A stretch of DNA of 64,000 nt from Paenibacillus sp. PAMC 26794. GTDB lineage: Bacteria > Bacillota > Bacilli > Paenibacillales > Paenibacillaceae. Position 1 is the first letter of the stretch, and every line of letters starts with the position of its first letter. Where the stretch lies: NCBI RefSeq assembly GCF_000316035.1, contig NZ_ANHX01000002.1, positions 62,001-126,000 on the forward strand, written 5' to 3'. The notes under the pieces are model-generated. The model was not told the origin of the DNA, did no database searches, and saw nothing but the letters and a program-made list of their open reading frames with translations. The position numbers and the translations under genes are program-made. This document shows, piece after piece, positions 8,510 to 18,877 of this stretch.

Positions 8510-9364
8510 ATGAGCAGCTTGCATGTAGACAAAGCGCTAAATAATAATGTAATCATTGCACAGCATCCTGAACACGGGGAAGTCGTTGTTATTGGTAAAG
8601 GCATTGGCTTTAACCGAAAACCGAGTGATCACATTCCATTGATGGCTGTGGAGAAAATGTTCATTTTGAAAAACCAGCAGGAGCAAGAGCAGTACAAACA
8701 GCTTCTTCCACAGGTGGATGAAGCACTGATCGAGATTATTAACGAAGTTATTACGTATATTGCAGAGCGTACGGACGTTCCTCTGAATGAACATATCCAT
8801 ATTGCATTAACCGATCACATTTCTTTCGCGTTAAAACGCAAGGAGCAGGGCATTATCATACAAAATCCATTTTTATATGAAACCCGCGAGATTTATCCTG
8901 AAGAATATCGAATGGGAGAATACGCTGTTCGTCTGATCAAAGAGAAAATAGGTGTAGATCTGGGGATGGATGAGATTGGTTTTGTTGCCCTCCATATCTA
9001 TAGCGCAATGACCAATCAAAATATATCCCAGGTACGTGAACATTCACAATTGATCACTGATTTGGTGAACCTGGTGTCTGATCAACTCGATTATTCGTTT
9101 GAAACGGAATCGCTTGATTACTCTCGTTTGCTGACTCATCTTCGGTTCGCCCTTGAGCGTGTTCGCCGTGGAGACAAAGTGGAAGAGCTTCATAAGTTGG
9201 ATTCCCTGCTTAAGTTGGAGTATCCCGAAATGTACTCGCTTGCATGGAAACTGACCAAAGTAATGGAGAAAAGACTGAAACTGCCGGTTTATCCTGCGGA
9301 GGTAGGTTATCTGACCATTCATCTGCAAAGGCTGAATCAGCGGAAGGAAGAAGAGAATAAGTGA
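8510..9364 (+). CDS. glcT: transcription antiterminator GlcT (BglG family)
   Basis: RNA-binding antiterminator that, when active, stabilises the RAT hairpin in the ptsG leader and prevents termination. The 284 residues comprise a co-antiterminator RNA-binding domain (about 1-57, with NNNVIIAQHPEHGEVVVIGKG in its first half) and two PTS regulation domains. Candidate phosphorylatable histidines sit at HIHIALTDH in PRD1 and TIHLQRL in PRD2. I chose ATG 8510 over the in-frame GTG 8501 because AGAGGTG is well spaced only for the ATG. The target RAT lies about 115 bases downstream. Confidence 0.93.
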   Translation: MSSLHVDKALNNNVIIAQHPEHGEVVVIGKGIGFNRKPSDHIPLMAVEKMFILKNQQEQEQYKQLLPQVDEALIEIINEVITYIAERTDVPLNEHIHIALTDHISFALKRKEQGIIIQNPFLYETREIYPEEYRMGEYAVRLIKEKIGVDLGMDEIGFVALHIYSAMTNQNISQVREHSQLITDLVNLVSDQLDYSFETESLDYSRLLTHLRFALERVRRGDKVEELHKLDSLLKLEYPEMYSLAWKLTKVMEKRLKLPVYPAEVGYLTIHLQRLNQRKEEENK

Positions 9365-9413
9365 GATCATTCCAGTGATGGAATGCGAAATTTATTTTTT
9401 TTAGTGTAAAGGC

Positions 9414-9442
9414 TTGCAATACATTAGAACTGGTGCTACAAT
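9414..9442 (+). promoter_or_regulatory. sigma-A promoter of ptsG
   Basis: TTGCAA (9414-9419), a 17-base spacer and TACAAT (9437-9442), with the extended -10 TG at 9434-9435. It lies directly upstream of the RAT. Confidence 0.75.
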
Positions 9443-9478
9443 GGTTTCCGTAATCAAGCAACTGAATAAACATAAGCG

Positions 9479-9507
9479 ACGTGTTACTGACTCGATCAGG
9501 CATGAGT
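9479..9507 (+). promoter_or_regulatory. RAT antiterminator element for GlcT
   Basis: The segment starting ACGTGTTACTGACTCGATCA and running into GGCATGAGT closely resembles my memory of the B. subtilis ptsG RAT. Its 3' end overlaps the 5' arm of the terminator, as required for mutually exclusive folding. Confidence 0.85.
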
Positions 9508-9597
9508 TAATTAAAGTGTGATTGTTCTTTCCTTGTACAGGGTATGCTATACCCCAAGGTTGGCACAGTTTACTTTGTTAATTCATGCCTTTTTTTG
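9498..9597 (+). terminator. GlcT-controlled ptsG leader terminator
   Basis: AGGCATGAGTTAATTAAAG (9498-9516) pairs with CTTTGTTAATTCATGCCT (9573-9590), followed by seven Ts. The roughly 55-base apical region contains a small GGGTATGCTATACCC hairpin. Termination here shuts off ptsG unless GlcT binds the RAT. Confidence 0.88.
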
Positions 9598-9652
9598 TGT
9601 TCCCTTGCTTGAATCACAACATATAAATTAAACGAAAGGGAGAAACGACGCG

Positions 9653-11704
9653 ATGTTCAAAAAGCTTTTTGGTGTATTGCAAAGAGTAGGTAAAGCTCTC
9701 ATGTTGCCTGTAGCCATTCTACCTGCGGCAGGTTTGCTGCTCGGAATTGGTAACATGCTAGTTAATCCAGATTTCTTGCAATATGTAACGGCGCTCGACA
9801 CCCCTTGGGTGAACTCGATCGCAACAATTATGATGAACGCAGGTCAGATCGTATTCGATAATTTGGCATTGCTGTTCGCCGTCGGTGTAGCCGTCGGATT
9901 CGCAGGTGGCGAAGGGGTTGCAGGTCTCGCAGCGATCATCGGTTATCTGGTCATGAACGTCACACTGGGTACCGCAGTAGGGGTTACTCCGGCAATGATC
10001 GGTGAAGTACCGGGTTATGCCAGCATCTTGGGTATCCCAACATTAAGTACAGGCGTGTTCGGAGGTATAATCATAGGTATTGCCGCCGCGCTGTGTTACA
10101 ATCGATTTTTCAAAATCGAACTGCCGTCTTACCTCGGTTTCTTTGCAGGTAAACGTTTCGTTCCGATTATCACTTCGGTTGTTTCCCTCTTAATTGGGTT
10201 GCTTCTGGTCATTATCTGGCCACCGATTCAAAATGGATTGAATACTGTATCTCACTTCATGGTAGATACAAGCCCGACATTGTCGGCATTCATCTTCGGA
10301 GTTGTAGAACGGTCATTAATTCCATTTGGTCTTCACCACATTTTCTACTCCCCATTCTGGTTTGAGTTCGGTGAGTATGTGAACAAAGCTGGAGATGTCA
10401 TCCGTGGTGACCAGCAAATCTTCTTCAATCAATTGCGTGATGGTGTGAACCTCACAGCGGGCACATTCCAAGTTGGTAAATTCCCGTTCATGATGTTTGG
10501 TTTGCCAGCGGCCGCACTTGCGATGTACCATGAAGCAAGACCGGAACACAAAAAGTATGTTGCAGGTATCATGGGTTCAGCTGCGCTGACCTCGTTTCTG
10601 ACAGGGATCACAGAACCACTTGAATTCTCGTTCCTGTTTGTAGCACCAATCCTGTTTGCAGTACACTGTATCTTTGCAGGTTTGTCTTTCATGACCATGC
10701 AAATTCTGGGTGTCAAGATCGGTATGACCTTCTCCGGTGGGTTCATCGACTTCCTGATCTTCGGGATTATTCCGAACCGTACACCTTGGTGGGACGTTAT
10801 TATTGTCGGATTGATTCTTGCGGTGATCTATTACTTCGGTTTCCGGTTTATCATTCGCAAATTCAATCTCAAAACACCTGGACGAGAGGATGCAACGCCT
10901 GAAACCGAATCTGGCAGAGGCTCTGGTTCAACGGATGATCTGCCCCATAACATTCTTGAAGCTTTTGGCGGCAAGGAAAATATCAAACATCTGGACGCTT
11001 GTATTACTCGTTTGCGGATTGAAGTTAATGAGAAATCCAATGTGAAAAAAGATCGTTTGAAACAATTGGGTGCATCTGGTGTACTTGAAGTGGGTAATAA
11101 TGTTCAAGCCATCTTCGGAACACGTTCCGACACGATCAAATCTCAAATGCAGGATATTATTGCAGGACGAACACCGGCACCAACGCCAGCGGCTGCCAAA
11201 CCAACCCCTGAAGAGGAGAAGGCACAAGGTGAGCAAGGCGAGCGCATCGTTGCTGAGGATATTGTCATGCCAGTCAATGGTGAATTGCTGGACATTACAA
11301 ACGTACCTGATCCGGTCTTTGCTGAGAAAATGACAGGTGATGGATTCGCAATTTTGCCACATGATGGTACGATAACTTCTCCGGTGTATGGTAAAGTGTT
11401 TAATGTATTTCCAAGCAAACATGCCGTGGGCATTATGTCCGATGGTGGCAAGGAAGTGCTTGTTCATATAGGTGTTAATACGGTGAAGCTGAAGGGCCAA
11501 GGCTTTAACGTACTGGTACAGGAAGGTGATCTGGTATCGGCAGGTCAGCCGATTATGGAAGTGGATCTGGAGTATGTCAAAGCAAACGCTCCTTCGATCA
11601 TTTCACCAGTTATTTTCACCAACCTGCCAGAGGGCTCCACGGTAACTCTCAAGAAGAGTGGAGTGCTGAAAGTTGGCGAACAGCCAATCATTGAGATAAA
11701 ATAA
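9653..11704 (+). CDS. ptsG: PTS glucose-specific enzyme IICBA
   Basis: Membrane permease and phosphotransferase for glucose. The 683-residue protein contains the membrane IIC domain (about 1-405), the IIB domain with phospho-Cys450 in DACITRLRIEV, a Pro/Ala linker (about 505-530) and the IIA domain with phospho-His605 in VLVHIGVNTVKLKG. Phosphate flows from PEP via EI and HPr, encoded immediately downstream, to IIA, IIB and glucose. Expression is set by the leader RAT/terminator and GlcT. The three-domain fusion is the usual Bacillaceae arrangement. Confidence 0.96.
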   Translation: MFKKLFGVLQRVGKALMLPVAILPAAGLLLGIGNMLVNPDFLQYVTALDTPWVNSIATIMMNAGQIVFDNLALLFAVGVAVGFAGGEGVAGLAAIIGYLVMNVTLGTAVGVTPAMIGEVPGYASILGIPTLSTGVFGGIIIGIAAALCYNRFFKIELPSYLGFFAGKRFVPIITSVVSLLIGLLLVIIWPPIQNGLNTVSHFMVDTSPTLSAFIFGVVERSLIPFGLHHIFYSPFWFEFGEYVNKAGDVIRGDQQIFFNQLRDGVNLTAGTFQVGKFPFMMFGLPAAALAMYHEARPEHKKYVAGIMGSAALTSFLTGITEPLEFSFLFVAPILFAVHCIFAGLSFMTMQILGVKIGMTFSGGFIDFLIFGIIPNRTPWWDVIIVGLILAVIYYFGFRFIIRKFNLKTPGREDATPETESGRGSGSTDDLPHNILEAFGGKENIKHLDACITRLRIEVNEKSNVKKDRLKQLGASGVLEVGNNVQAIFGTRSDTIKSQMQDIIAGRTPAPTPAAAKPTPEEEKAQGEQGERIVAEDIVMPVNGELLDITNVPDPVFAEKMTGDGFAILPHDGTITSPVYGKVFNVFPSKHAVGIMSDGGKEVLVHIGVNTVKLKGQGFNVLVQEGDLVSAGQPIMEVDLEYVKANAPSIISPVIFTNLPEGSTVTLKKSGVLKVGEQPIIEIK

Positions 11705-11781
11705 GAAGTGTTACGACGATGGCAAGCAAGTGTAAATATATGCAATGCCTAAACCAAACTACTGAAAGTGAGATGATTGTA

Positions 11782-12057
11782 ATGCAACAAACATTCAGAA
11801 TTACAGACGAAGATGGTATCCACGCACGTCCGGCGACAGCCCTGGTTAATACAGCTAACAAATTCAAAGGTGCAGAATCCTTTGCAGAAGCTAACGGTAA
11901 AAAAGTAACTTTGAAATCCATCCTGGGCGTTCTTTCCTTGGGTCTGGAACAAGGCGACACCATCAGCATCATCGTTGATGGCGAAGGCGAAGCTGAAGCT
12001 CTGCAAGCTTTGACCGACGTTATGGTTAACGAAGGGTTGGGCGAAATTAATGCTTAA
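11782..12057 (+). CDS. ptsH: phosphocarrier protein HPr
   Basis: Central PTS phosphocarrier. The 91-residue protein has the EI-dependent site His14 in GIHARPAT and the HPr kinase regulatory site Ser46 in LKSILGV, so it can act as CcpA co-repressor as well as phosphate carrier. I start it at ATG 11782, 9 bases after AAAGTGAG; an upstream in-frame ATG at 11719 would add 21 non-homologous residues. It follows ptsG by 77 bases and overlaps ptsI by 8. One extra residue lies between the two sites compared with B. subtilis HPr. Confidence 0.95.
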   Translation: MQQTFRITDEDGIHARPATALVNTANKFKGAESFAEANGKKVTLKSILGVLSLGLEQGDTISIIVDGEGEAEALQALTDVMVNEGLGEINA

Positions 12058-13762
12058 TGTCTCCGGGATCGCGGCTTCGGCGGGTATTGCTATCGCCAAG
12101 GCGTTTATCTTGGAGCATCCTGACTACTCTGTAGAAAAACGCCAAATTAACGACGTTGACGCAGAGATCGCGAAACTCGACTCAGCTCTGGGTAAATCCC
12201 AGGCTGAGCTTGAGGCGATCAAAGAGCGTACTTTACAAGAGCTTGGCGAGAAAAAAGCTGAGATTTTTGCTTCGCATTTGCTCATTCTGAATGACCCGGA
12301 ACTAATTGATCCGGTTAAAGCTAGAATTGCGGATGACATGATCAATGCAGAATTTGCTTTGAACGAAACGGCATCGCAATTTATCTCCATGTTTGAGAAC
12401 ATGAAGAGTGCATACCTGCAGGAACGTGCAGCAGATATGCGTGACGTTACCAAACGTGTGCTAAATCACTTGCTTGGTATTGAATTCATGAGTCCGGCTG
12501 AGATCAATGAAGAAGTGATAGTGCTTGCGGAGGATCTGACGCCTTCCGACACGGCTCAACTGAACCGTCAATTTGTTAAAGGTTTTGCAACCAACATTGG
12601 TGGACGTACTTCTCACTCGGCAATCATGGCTCGCTCTCTTGAAATTCCGGCTGTTGTTGGAACCAAGGACATCTTGGCTCAAGCGAAACAAGGCGATATG
12701 ATTATTGTTGACGGTCTGGATGGTCACGTACTGGTTAACCCTACGGATGAAGTTATTGCTGAATACCGTGCCAAACAGGAACAGTATGATGCACAACGTG
12801 CAGAGTGGAGAAAACTACGTGATGAGCCAACGATAACAGTGGACAACGTTCATGTTGAACTTGCAGCCAACATCGGTACACCGAATGATGTAACGGGTGT
12901 CCTGGAGAACGGTGGCGAGGCTGTAGGCCTTTACCGTACCGAGTTCTTATATATGGGCAGAGACAAGCTTCCTTCCGAAGACATTCAGTATAATGCTTAC
13001 AAAGCGGTACTGGAAAAAATGGAAGGCAAGCCTGTCGTTGTTCGTACACTCGACATCGGTGGAGACAAAGAGCTTCCATACCTGGATCTGCCAAAAGAAA
13101 TGAATCCATTCCTCGGCTTCCGCGCAGTTCGTCTGTGTCTGGACCGTCTGGATATCTTCCGTACGCAATTGCGTGCATTGCTGCGTGCAAGCGTACATGG
13201 AAACCTGCGTGTCATGTTCCCAATGATCGCAACACTCGGTGAATTCCGTGAAGCAAAAGCTGTCTTGCTCGAAGAGAAAGAAAAGCTGGTTGCTGAAGGT
13301 ATTGCTGTTTCTGACAGCATTCAACTCGGAATCATGGTCGAAATTCCTTCGACTGCAGTTCTGGCGGATCAATTTGCCAAAGAAGTGGATTTCTTCAGTA
13401 TCGGAACGAACGATCTGATTCAATACACGATGGCTGCTGACCGTATGAACGAACGAGTGGCGTATCTGTACCAACCTTATAACCCGGCCATTTTGCGTTT
13501 GGTTAAAATGGTTATCGATGCAGCGCATCGTGAAGGCAAATGGGTTGGCATGTGCGGTGAGATGGCAGGAGACGAAACAGCAATTCCATTGCTGCTCGGT
13601 CTTGGATTGGATGAGTTCAGCATGAGCGCAACTTCCATTCTGCCAGCTCGTAGTCAGATCACCAAGCTGTCCCGTGCGGATATGCAGGAATTGGCTGCCA
13701 AAGCTCTGGATATGCAAACAGCTGAACAAGTCGTTGAATTGGTTCAAAGCATTCAAGCGTAA
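12050..13762 (+). CDS. ptsI: PEP--protein phosphotransferase (enzyme I)
   Basis: Transfers phosphate from PEP to HPr, feeding every PTS in the cell, including the glucose and mannitol systems here. In 570 residues it has the N-terminal HPr-binding and phosphohistidine domain with His189 in [21 protein letters not shown] (split around residue 189). The C-terminal TIM-barrel PEP site has [10 protein letters not shown] and the late GMCGEMAGD loop. The start overlaps the ptsH stop (ATGCTTAA), implying translational coupling. A strong terminator follows. Confidence 0.97.
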   Translation: MLNVSGIAASAGIAIAKAFILEHPDYSVEKRQINDVDAEIAKLDSALGKSQAELEAIKERTLQELGEKKAEIFASHLLILNDPELIDPVKARIADDMINAEFALNETASQFISMFENMKSAYLQERAADMRDVTKRVLNHLLGIEFMSPAEINEEVIVLAEDLTPSDTAQLNRQFVKGFATNIGGRTSHSAIMARSLEIPAVVGTKDILAQAKQGDMIIVDGLDGHVLVNPTDEVIAEYRAKQEQYDAQRAEWRKLRDEPTITVDNVHVELAANIGTPNDVTGVLENGGEAVGLYRTEFLYMGRDKLPSEDIQYNAYKAVLEKMEGKPVVVRTLDIGGDKELPYLDLPKEMNPFLGFRAVRLCLDRLDIFRTQLRALLRASVHGNLRVMFPMIATLGEFREAKAVLLEEKEKLVAEGIAVSDSIQLGIMVEIPSTAVLADQFAKEVDFFSIGTNDLIQYTMAADRMNERVAYLYQPYNPAILRLVKMVIDAAHREGKWVGMCGEMAGDETAIPLLLGLGLDEFSMSATSILPARSQITKLSRADMQELAAKALDMQTAEQVVELVQSIQA

Positions 13763-13834
13763 TTTTGCCGGGGTTTCCTCCGGATTTGAGGTTTTTCTTT
13801 TTCCGATAATGAGCTGCATTGATGTAGCGATTTT

Positions 13835-13872
13835 GCCGGTATCCGCTGTTACAGCGGGTACTGGCTTTTTTT
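13835..13872 (+). terminator. terminator of ptsGHI
   Basis: GCCGGTATCCGCTG pairs with CAGCGGGTACTGGC (two G-U pairs, 3-base loop), followed by seven Ts. Confidence 0.92.
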
Positions 13873-13974
13873 GATATAAGCAGGGAAATGTGATTCGTAC
13901 TCTACTGTTTATTTAAACTGTCGGCGTTCTTTCTGTGCGAGAAGCAGTGGCATCTCTAAAGGGGAAGGCAACAC

Positions 13975-14012
13975 AAAAAGCTCTTGCTAATTCGAATGTT
14001 AGCAAGAGCTTT
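13975..14012 (-). terminator. terminator of the gcv operon
   Basis: AAAGCTCTTGCTAA pairs perfectly with TTAGCAAGAGCTTT; on the minus strand the stem runs into TTTTTGTG, 20 bases after the gcvPB stop. Confidence 0.9.
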
Positions 14013-14031
14013 CGTGATAACAATGATTTAA

Positions 14032-15609
14032 TTAACTGCACGCGCAGTTCAATACAGGTTTGCGGGCCGCGGTAGTCTCATCAAGACGAGTAACCGGTGT
14101 GCTATAAGGTGCGTTGAGTACCAATTCTGGTGTCTCTTCCGCTTCTTTGGCAATCCGTATCATCGTATCAATAAACCCATCGAGTGTTTCTTTGCTTTCG
14201 GTTTCCGTCGGCTCGATCATGATGCATTCCTCCACATTGAGCGGGAAGTACACCGTAGGCGGGTGATATCCAAAATCGAGTAATCGTTTGGCAACATCCA
14301 GTGTACGCACACCGTATTGCTTCAAACCCCGACCAGACATGACGAATTCATGTTTGCATACACCCGGATATGGAATCTCGTAGTATGGTGCGAGACGGGC
14401 CATCATATAGTTGGCATTCAGTACCGCACATTCAGAGACACGGCGCAAGCCTTCCGGTCCATAGGTGCGAATGTAGGCATAGGCACGTACCAAAATACCG
14501 AAGTTGCCGTAATACGCTTTGACACGGCCAATGGATTGGTCCCCTTCACGGTCCAGTGAATACATACCATCATCATTTTTGATCACCATCGGTTTAGGCA
14601 GGAACGGGATCAAGCGGCTCTTCACCCCGACTGGTCCGGCGCCAGGTCCACCACCGCCATGAGGCGTGCTCATCGTTTTGTGCAAGTTCAGATGCACCAC
14701 GTCAAAGCCCATATCACCCGGCCGGGTAATGCCCATAATGGCATTGGAGTTCGCGCCATCGTAATACAACAAGCCACCAGCCTGATGTACGATGGATGCA
14801 ATCTCCTGAATGTCTTTCTCGAACAAACCAAGTGTATTCGGGTTTGTCAGCATCAATGCTGCCGTATCCGAACCAACGGCTGCACGGAGTGCGTCCAGAT
14901 CGACCAGTCCGTCTGCGCGGGATGGAATCGTCACAGTTTCAAATCCTGCAACGGTTGCACTTGCCGGGTTGGTACCATGAGAAGAATCGGGCACGATGAC
15001 TTTGGTACGTTGTTCACCACGACCTTCGTGGTAGGCACGAATCATCATGAGTCCAGTCCATTCTCCATGGGCACCAGCGGCTGGTTGCAGGGTCACAGCG
15101 TCCATCCCTGTCAGACCTGCAAGGTCGTTTTGTAACGTATATAACAGTTCTAGTGCACCTTGAATGCTGGATTCATGCTGGTACGGATGGATTTTGGCGA
15201 ATCCATTGTAACGGGCTACATCCTCATTAATCTTTGGATTGTATTTCATCGTACAAGAGCCCAGTGGGTAGAATCCGTTATCTACACCGAAGTTGCGACG
15301 GGACAGAGCGGTATAGTGTCGAATAACATCTACCTCGAACACTTCTGGCAGTGCTGCTGCTTCCGAACGGAGCATTTCCCGGGGAATCAACGTATCGGCA
15401 GCCTGACGAGGAACGTCACATTCTGGCAAGGAATAAGCGACACGCCCAGGGCTGCTGAGTTCAAAAATCAATGTTTGTTCCAGAGCAGGAGATAGGGTCT
15501 GTGCACTAAATGTTGTATCCGTCTCAGGTTGAACCGAAGTGGAGACAGAGGTACCTGTTTCCGATTGTCCTTGTACCGATGTTGTCGTTGTCGTCGTTTC
15601 CTGAGTCAC
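14032..15609 (-). CDS. gcvPB: glycine dehydrogenase (decarboxylating) subunit 2
   Basis: PLP-dependent half of the P-protein that decarboxylates glycine and loads the aminomethyl group on lipoyl-GcvH. The PLP lysine lies in [16 protein letters not shown]. The start is GTG, overlapping the gcvPA stop by 4 bases (GTGA). At 525 residues it is longer than the usual roughly 485. The excess is an N-terminal extension of about 45 residues, very rich in Thr, Ser and Gln, before the normal [16 protein letters not shown] beginning. There is no internal start near that beginning, so the extension is probably translated. Confidence 0.95.
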   Translation of the reverse strand: MTQETTTTTTSVQGQSETGTSVSTSVQPETDTTFSAQTLSPALEQTLIFELSSPGRVAYSLPECDVPRQAADTLIPREMLRSEAAALPEVFEVDVIRHYTALSRRNFGVDNGFYPLGSCTMKYNPKINEDVARYNGFAKIHPYQHESSIQGALELLYTLQNDLAGLTGMDAVTLQPAAGAHGEWTGLMMIRAYHEGRGEQRTKVIVPDSSHGTNPASATVAGFETVTIPSRADGLVDLDALRAAVGSDTAALMLTNPNTLGLFEKDIQEIASIVHQAGGLLYYDGANSNAIMGITRPGDMGFDVVHLNLHKTMSTPHGGGGPGAGPVGVKSRLIPFLPKPMVIKNDDGMYSLDREGDQSIGRVKAYYGNFGILVRAYAYIRTYGPEGLRRVSECAVLNANYMMARLAPYYEIPYPGVCKHEFVMSGRGLKQYGVRTLDVAKRLLDFGYHPPTVYFPLNVEECIMIEPTETESKETLDGFIDTMIRIAKEAEETPELVLNAPYSTPVTRLDETTAARKPVLNCACS

Positions 15610-16961
15610 AGCGATCCCTCCAATGCTCGTGCGAATTCGTCAATCTCTTCCTTACTGCGTCGTTCGGTAACAGCAATCAGCATATGTCCGGCAAGCTCCG
15701 GATAATCACGTCCGAGTTCGTAGCCACCAATAAAGCCTGCATCCAGCAATTTCAACTGAAGAGCATCCACGTCTGTTCCTTCAGGAAGTTTAATCACGAA
15801 TTCATTAAATGTTGGTGCATTAAAAGTAAGGCCAACTCCAGGAAGTGCAGTTAATGTATTCAGGGTGTAATGACTCTTTTGCAAATTCAGATCCGCGACA
15901 TCGATCATGCCCTGTTTACCCATGATGGACATATACACAGATGCGCTGAGTGCAAGCAAGGCCTGGTTGGAACAGATGTTGGATGTCGCCTTTTCGCGGC
16001 GGATATGCTGTTCACGTGCTTGCAGTGTGAGTACAAAACCGCGTTTGCCGTTGCGATCCGTGGTCTGGCCCACAATTCGGCCAGGAATCCGGCGCATATG
16101 AGTCTGGGATACGGCGAAATATCCGCATGTCGGGCCACCGAGTGAAGCGGCGATGCCGAGGGGCTGCGCATCACCAACAACGATGTCGGCACCCAGCTTG
16201 CCTGGGGCTTCCAGCAGACCCAGCGATAGCGGGTTAGCACTTACGACGAGCAGACCCTTGTGCGCATGCACGAGGTCGGCAGCCTGCTTCACATTTTCCA
16301 CAGCACCAAAGAAGTTCGGACTTTGGATCATGACAGCAGCGGTATCGTCTGAAATGGCGGCTTGCAGGGCATCCCAGTCAGTGACGCCATCCTTATAGCC
16401 AATCTCGACAATCTCCAGACGGAGTCCGTGCGCATATGCCTGCAATACCTGACGGGCTTCCGGATGAACGGTACGGGATACGATGAGCTGTTTGCGACGA
16501 GTTGCCGCTGCGGCCAAATTACCGGCTTCCGCAAAAGCTGTTGCGCCGTCATACATGCTGGCATTGGCTACAGCCATACCGGTTAATTCACAGATGTAGG
16601 ATTGAAATTCGAAAATGGCCTGTAGTTCACCTTGGCTGATCTCAGGCTGATAAGGTGTGTAGGCGGTGTAGAACTCTGAACGGGAGATGACATGATTGAT
16701 GACGGAAGGAACATGATGATCGTATATGCCAGCGCCGAGGAAGCTGGCGTGTGTTTCGAAATTGGCGTTGGCGCCGGCTTGTTTGGACATATGACGTGTC
16801 AGTGCATATTCATCAAGTTTGGAGGATACGGGCAGCTCGCCCTGATAACGAATCTCCTGCGGAATGTCCTGAAACAGATCCTCCAGCGTATCCACACCGA
16901 TGGTTGCGAGCATGGCGCTCTGATCTTGCTCAGTCATGGGAATGTAACGGTGCTTGCTCAT
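15606..16961 (-). CDS. gcvPA: glycine dehydrogenase (decarboxylating) subunit 1
   Basis: Partner subunit of GcvPB in the two-subunit P-protein of Firmicutes. The 451 residues begin [13 protein letters not shown] and contain the typical [35 protein letters not shown] and [19 protein letters not shown] segments. It lacks the PLP lysine motif, which is in GcvPB. ATG overlaps the gcvT stop (ATGA) and its own stop overlaps gcvPB, so the three genes are translationally coupled. Length is normal. Confidence 0.96.
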   Translation of the reverse strand: MSKHRYIPMTEQDQSAMLATIGVDTLEDLFQDIPQEIRYQGELPVSSKLDEYALTRHMSKQAGANANFETHASFLGAGIYDHHVPSVINHVISRSEFYTAYTPYQPEISQGELQAIFEFQSYICELTGMAVANASMYDGATAFAEAGNLAAAATRRKQLIVSRTVHPEARQVLQAYAHGLRLEIVEIGYKDGVTDWDALQAAISDDTAAVMIQSPNFFGAVENVKQAADLVHAHKGLLVVSANPLSLGLLEAPGKLGADIVVGDAQPLGIAASLGGPTCGYFAVSQTHMRRIPGRIVGQTTDRNGKRGFVLTLQAREQHIRREKATSNICSNQALLALSASVYMSIMGKQGMIDVADLNLQKSHYTLNTLTALPGVGLTFNAPTFNEFVIKLPEGTDVDALQLKLLDAGFIGGYELGRDYPELAGHMLIAVTERRSKEEIDEFARALEGSL

Positions 16962-18094
16962 GCTTGATCAACTCCTTGAGTAGGTGTCTTCGACGTACGT
17001 GCCCGTTTATGAAAAGGGGTCTTCACGACCTCGGCTTTTAGTTTCTTGCCGCGGATCTCAATCTCAAGCGGGGTTCCCAGCGCAGCGTATTTGCTGTCGA
17101 TGAGGGCAAGCCCCAGATTACGCTTCAATGTAGGTGATTGCGTGCCTGTTGTCACTTCACCAATCTGTACGCCTTCGGCGTAAATGGGATAGTGGGGGCG
17201 GGGGATACCGCGCTCCAACACTTCGATGCCGACCAGTTTGCGGGCGGGCCCGTCAGTTTTTTGCTGTAACAAGGCTTCGTGTCCGATAAAAGGTCCGGCA
17301 TTCAGCTTCACAAACATGCCAACACCAGCCTCAAGCGGAGAGATGGTTGCCGACAGTTCCTGTCCATACAGGGGGAGCCTTGCTTCAAAGCGCAGTGTAT
17401 CCCGGGCACCAAGTCCGGTTGGTACGAGTCCGTGACTTTCTCCAGCCTGCATTAATCCATTCCAGACGGTAGCGGCCTGATCTGCAGGAACATATAGTTC
17501 AAAGCCATCTTCACCGGTATAACCGGTACGGGACAACAGCAATTTTACTCCACAGACTTCGGCATCCTGCACAAAACGAAACGGTTCAATCGAGCTTACA
17601 TTCGTATCTGTAACTTTTCTGATAATGTCTACAGCCAGTGGACCTTGCAAGGCGAGTAGCGCCGTCTGCTCCGAATCGTTGGTCATGCTTACGCCGGGGA
17701 TCAAGTGCTCTTGCAGCCACGCCCAATCCTTGTCGATGTTGGAGGCGTTAACGACGAGCATATAATGCTGATCTTCCAGCTTATACACGAGCAGATCATC
17801 CACCACACCGCCATCTGGATAACACATCAGGGTGTACTGGGCTTGACCGGGAACCAGCGTGGTCACATCATTGGTCATCATTTGTTGCAAAAAAGCTTCA
17901 GCCTGTTCACCCTGTACCGTGAATTCGCCCATATGGGATACATCAAACAGTCCAGCACGCTCGCGTACCGCTTCATGTTCTTTCTGGATTCCGCTAAATT
18001 GTACCGGCAGCTCCCAGCCTCCAAAATCAATGCACCGTACGCCTTCGTATTGCTGATATAGTGGGAAGAGTGGTGTTCTAAGCAAATCGGACAT
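16958..18094 (-). CDS. gcvT: aminomethyltransferase (T-protein)
   Basis: Transfers the methylene from aminomethyl-lipoyl-GcvH to tetrahydrofolate, releasing ammonia. The 378-residue protein has the GcvT folate-binding core (DVSHMGEFTVQGEQA; YTLMCYPDGGVVDDLLVYK) and a C-terminal beta-barrel domain. ATG at 18094 follows GAGGTGA by a correct spacing; one extra in-frame TTG precedes it. It is the first gene after the glycine riboswitch, with about 210 bases of expression platform and spacer between them. Confidence 0.96.
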   Translation of the reverse strand: MSDLLRTPLFPLYQQYEGVRCIDFGGWELPVQFSGIQKEHEAVRERAGLFDVSHMGEFTVQGEQAEAFLQQMMTNDVTTLVPGQAQYTLMCYPDGGVVDDLLVYKLEDQHYMLVVNASNIDKDWAWLQEHLIPGVSMTNDSEQTALLALQGPLAVDIIRKVTDTNVSSIEPFRFVQDAEVCGVKLLLSRTGYTGEDGFELYVPADQAATVWNGLMQAGESHGLVPTGLGARDTLRFEARLPLYGQELSATISPLEAGVGMFVKLNAGPFIGHEALLQQKTDGPARKLVGIEVLERGIPRPHYPIYAEGVQIGEVTTGTQSPTLKRNLGLALIDSKYAALGTPLEIEIRGKKLKAEVVKTPFHKRARTSKTPTQGVDQA

Positions 18095-18244
18095 CAAATC
18101 ACCTCGTCATGGGCCGTCATCCGGCCGGATATACAATCGTGGATCAATGAACCAGGGTATTTTAAAATTTTCAGCTAGATATTTTCATCACATAAGTATG
18201 GTAAGCAGCTAGGCAGCGCCGTTCTACATCCTGTTTTTCGTTTT

Positions 18245-18316
18245 TTGGGAAAAAGGAAAAGGACAGGCCAAAGAATCGGCATGCCAAGTAGCACGCTGTA
18301 TTCTAAGGCTCTGTCC
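18245..18316 (-). terminator. expression-platform terminator of the glycine riboswitch
   Basis: On the minus strand GGACAGAGCC (18307-18316), at the very end of aptamer 2, can pair with GGCCTGTCC (18261-18269), followed by TTTTCCTTTTT. This stem competes with the aptamer's terminal helix, as expected of an ON switch. Confidence 0.7.
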
Positions 18317-18527
18317 CTTGTACCTGAGAGTTACCCCGCTGCGTTGTGCAGCAGGTTTCCCCTTGGGTGATCATAACGCCCGCACAGGGCGAATAGATGC
18401 TCTCCAGAGTTGCGTCCCGTAAAAGTCCTTTTGCCTGAGAGATTCACCCCCGCTTATCGGTGGTTTACTCCTTCGGCGTTACCTCATGTACATCCCGAAT
18501 CGGGTGTCACGGGTAATCTCTCCCTTT
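18306..18527 (-). promoter_or_regulatory. tandem glycine riboswitch
   Basis: Two aptamers in series on the minus strand. The first starts GGGAGAGATTACCCGTG, contains GCCGAAGGAGTAAACC and closes with AATCTCTCAGGCAAAAGGAC. The second starts ACTCTGGAGAGC, contains CACCCAAGGGGAAACC and closes with AACTCTCAGGTACAAGGGAC. These are the conserved elements of the cooperative glycine riboswitch, placed upstream of gcvT. Confidence 0.95.
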
Positions 18528-18576
18528 ACATTCATCCGCGGGTATAACATAGTCTAATAAACCATTTACTCTTCTC

Positions 18577-18606
18577 ATTAAAACGTGAATCCACTGCCGA
18601 TGTCAA
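18577..18606 (-). promoter_or_regulatory. sigma-A promoter of gcvT-gcvPA-gcvPB
   Basis: Perfect TTGACA (complement 18601-18606) and TTTAAT (complement 18577-18582) with an 18-base spacer, about 50 bases before the first aptamer. Confidence 0.65.
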
Positions 18607-18779
18607 GAACGATGTCATAGATGATAATTAAAAACCGAATATTTAATTTAGTTTTAATATTATTGTTCGTGTATTTATAAAGACTACGCTTACTATTCTA
18701 ATATTCACCAGTATATGAAGAAAGAGTTTATTTCGGTTACAGGATTTAGAGGTGCTCAGTAAATAAATTGTGAGGTATC

Positions 18780-18809
18780 TTGACATTTGATTCATAAATA
18801 TCATACGCT
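18780..18809 (+). promoter_or_regulatory. possible promoter of gcvH
   Basis: Perfect TTGACA (18780-18785) but a poor TACGCT -10 (18804-18809, 18-base spacer). No riboswitch elements were seen on this side. The AT-rich stretch 18610-18780 shows no gene. Confidence 0.4.
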
Positions 18810-18877
18810 ATGTTCTGGGAAAAAGGTTAAGGTCAAAGAACGCATGTACTCATTAATGAAAAGCGAGGCGGATATCG

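Noticed and set aside
14796..16967. Several plus-strand open frames opposite gcvPB and gcvPA
   Set aside because: Shadow frames of well-supported minus-strand genes; they lack RBS and family features.
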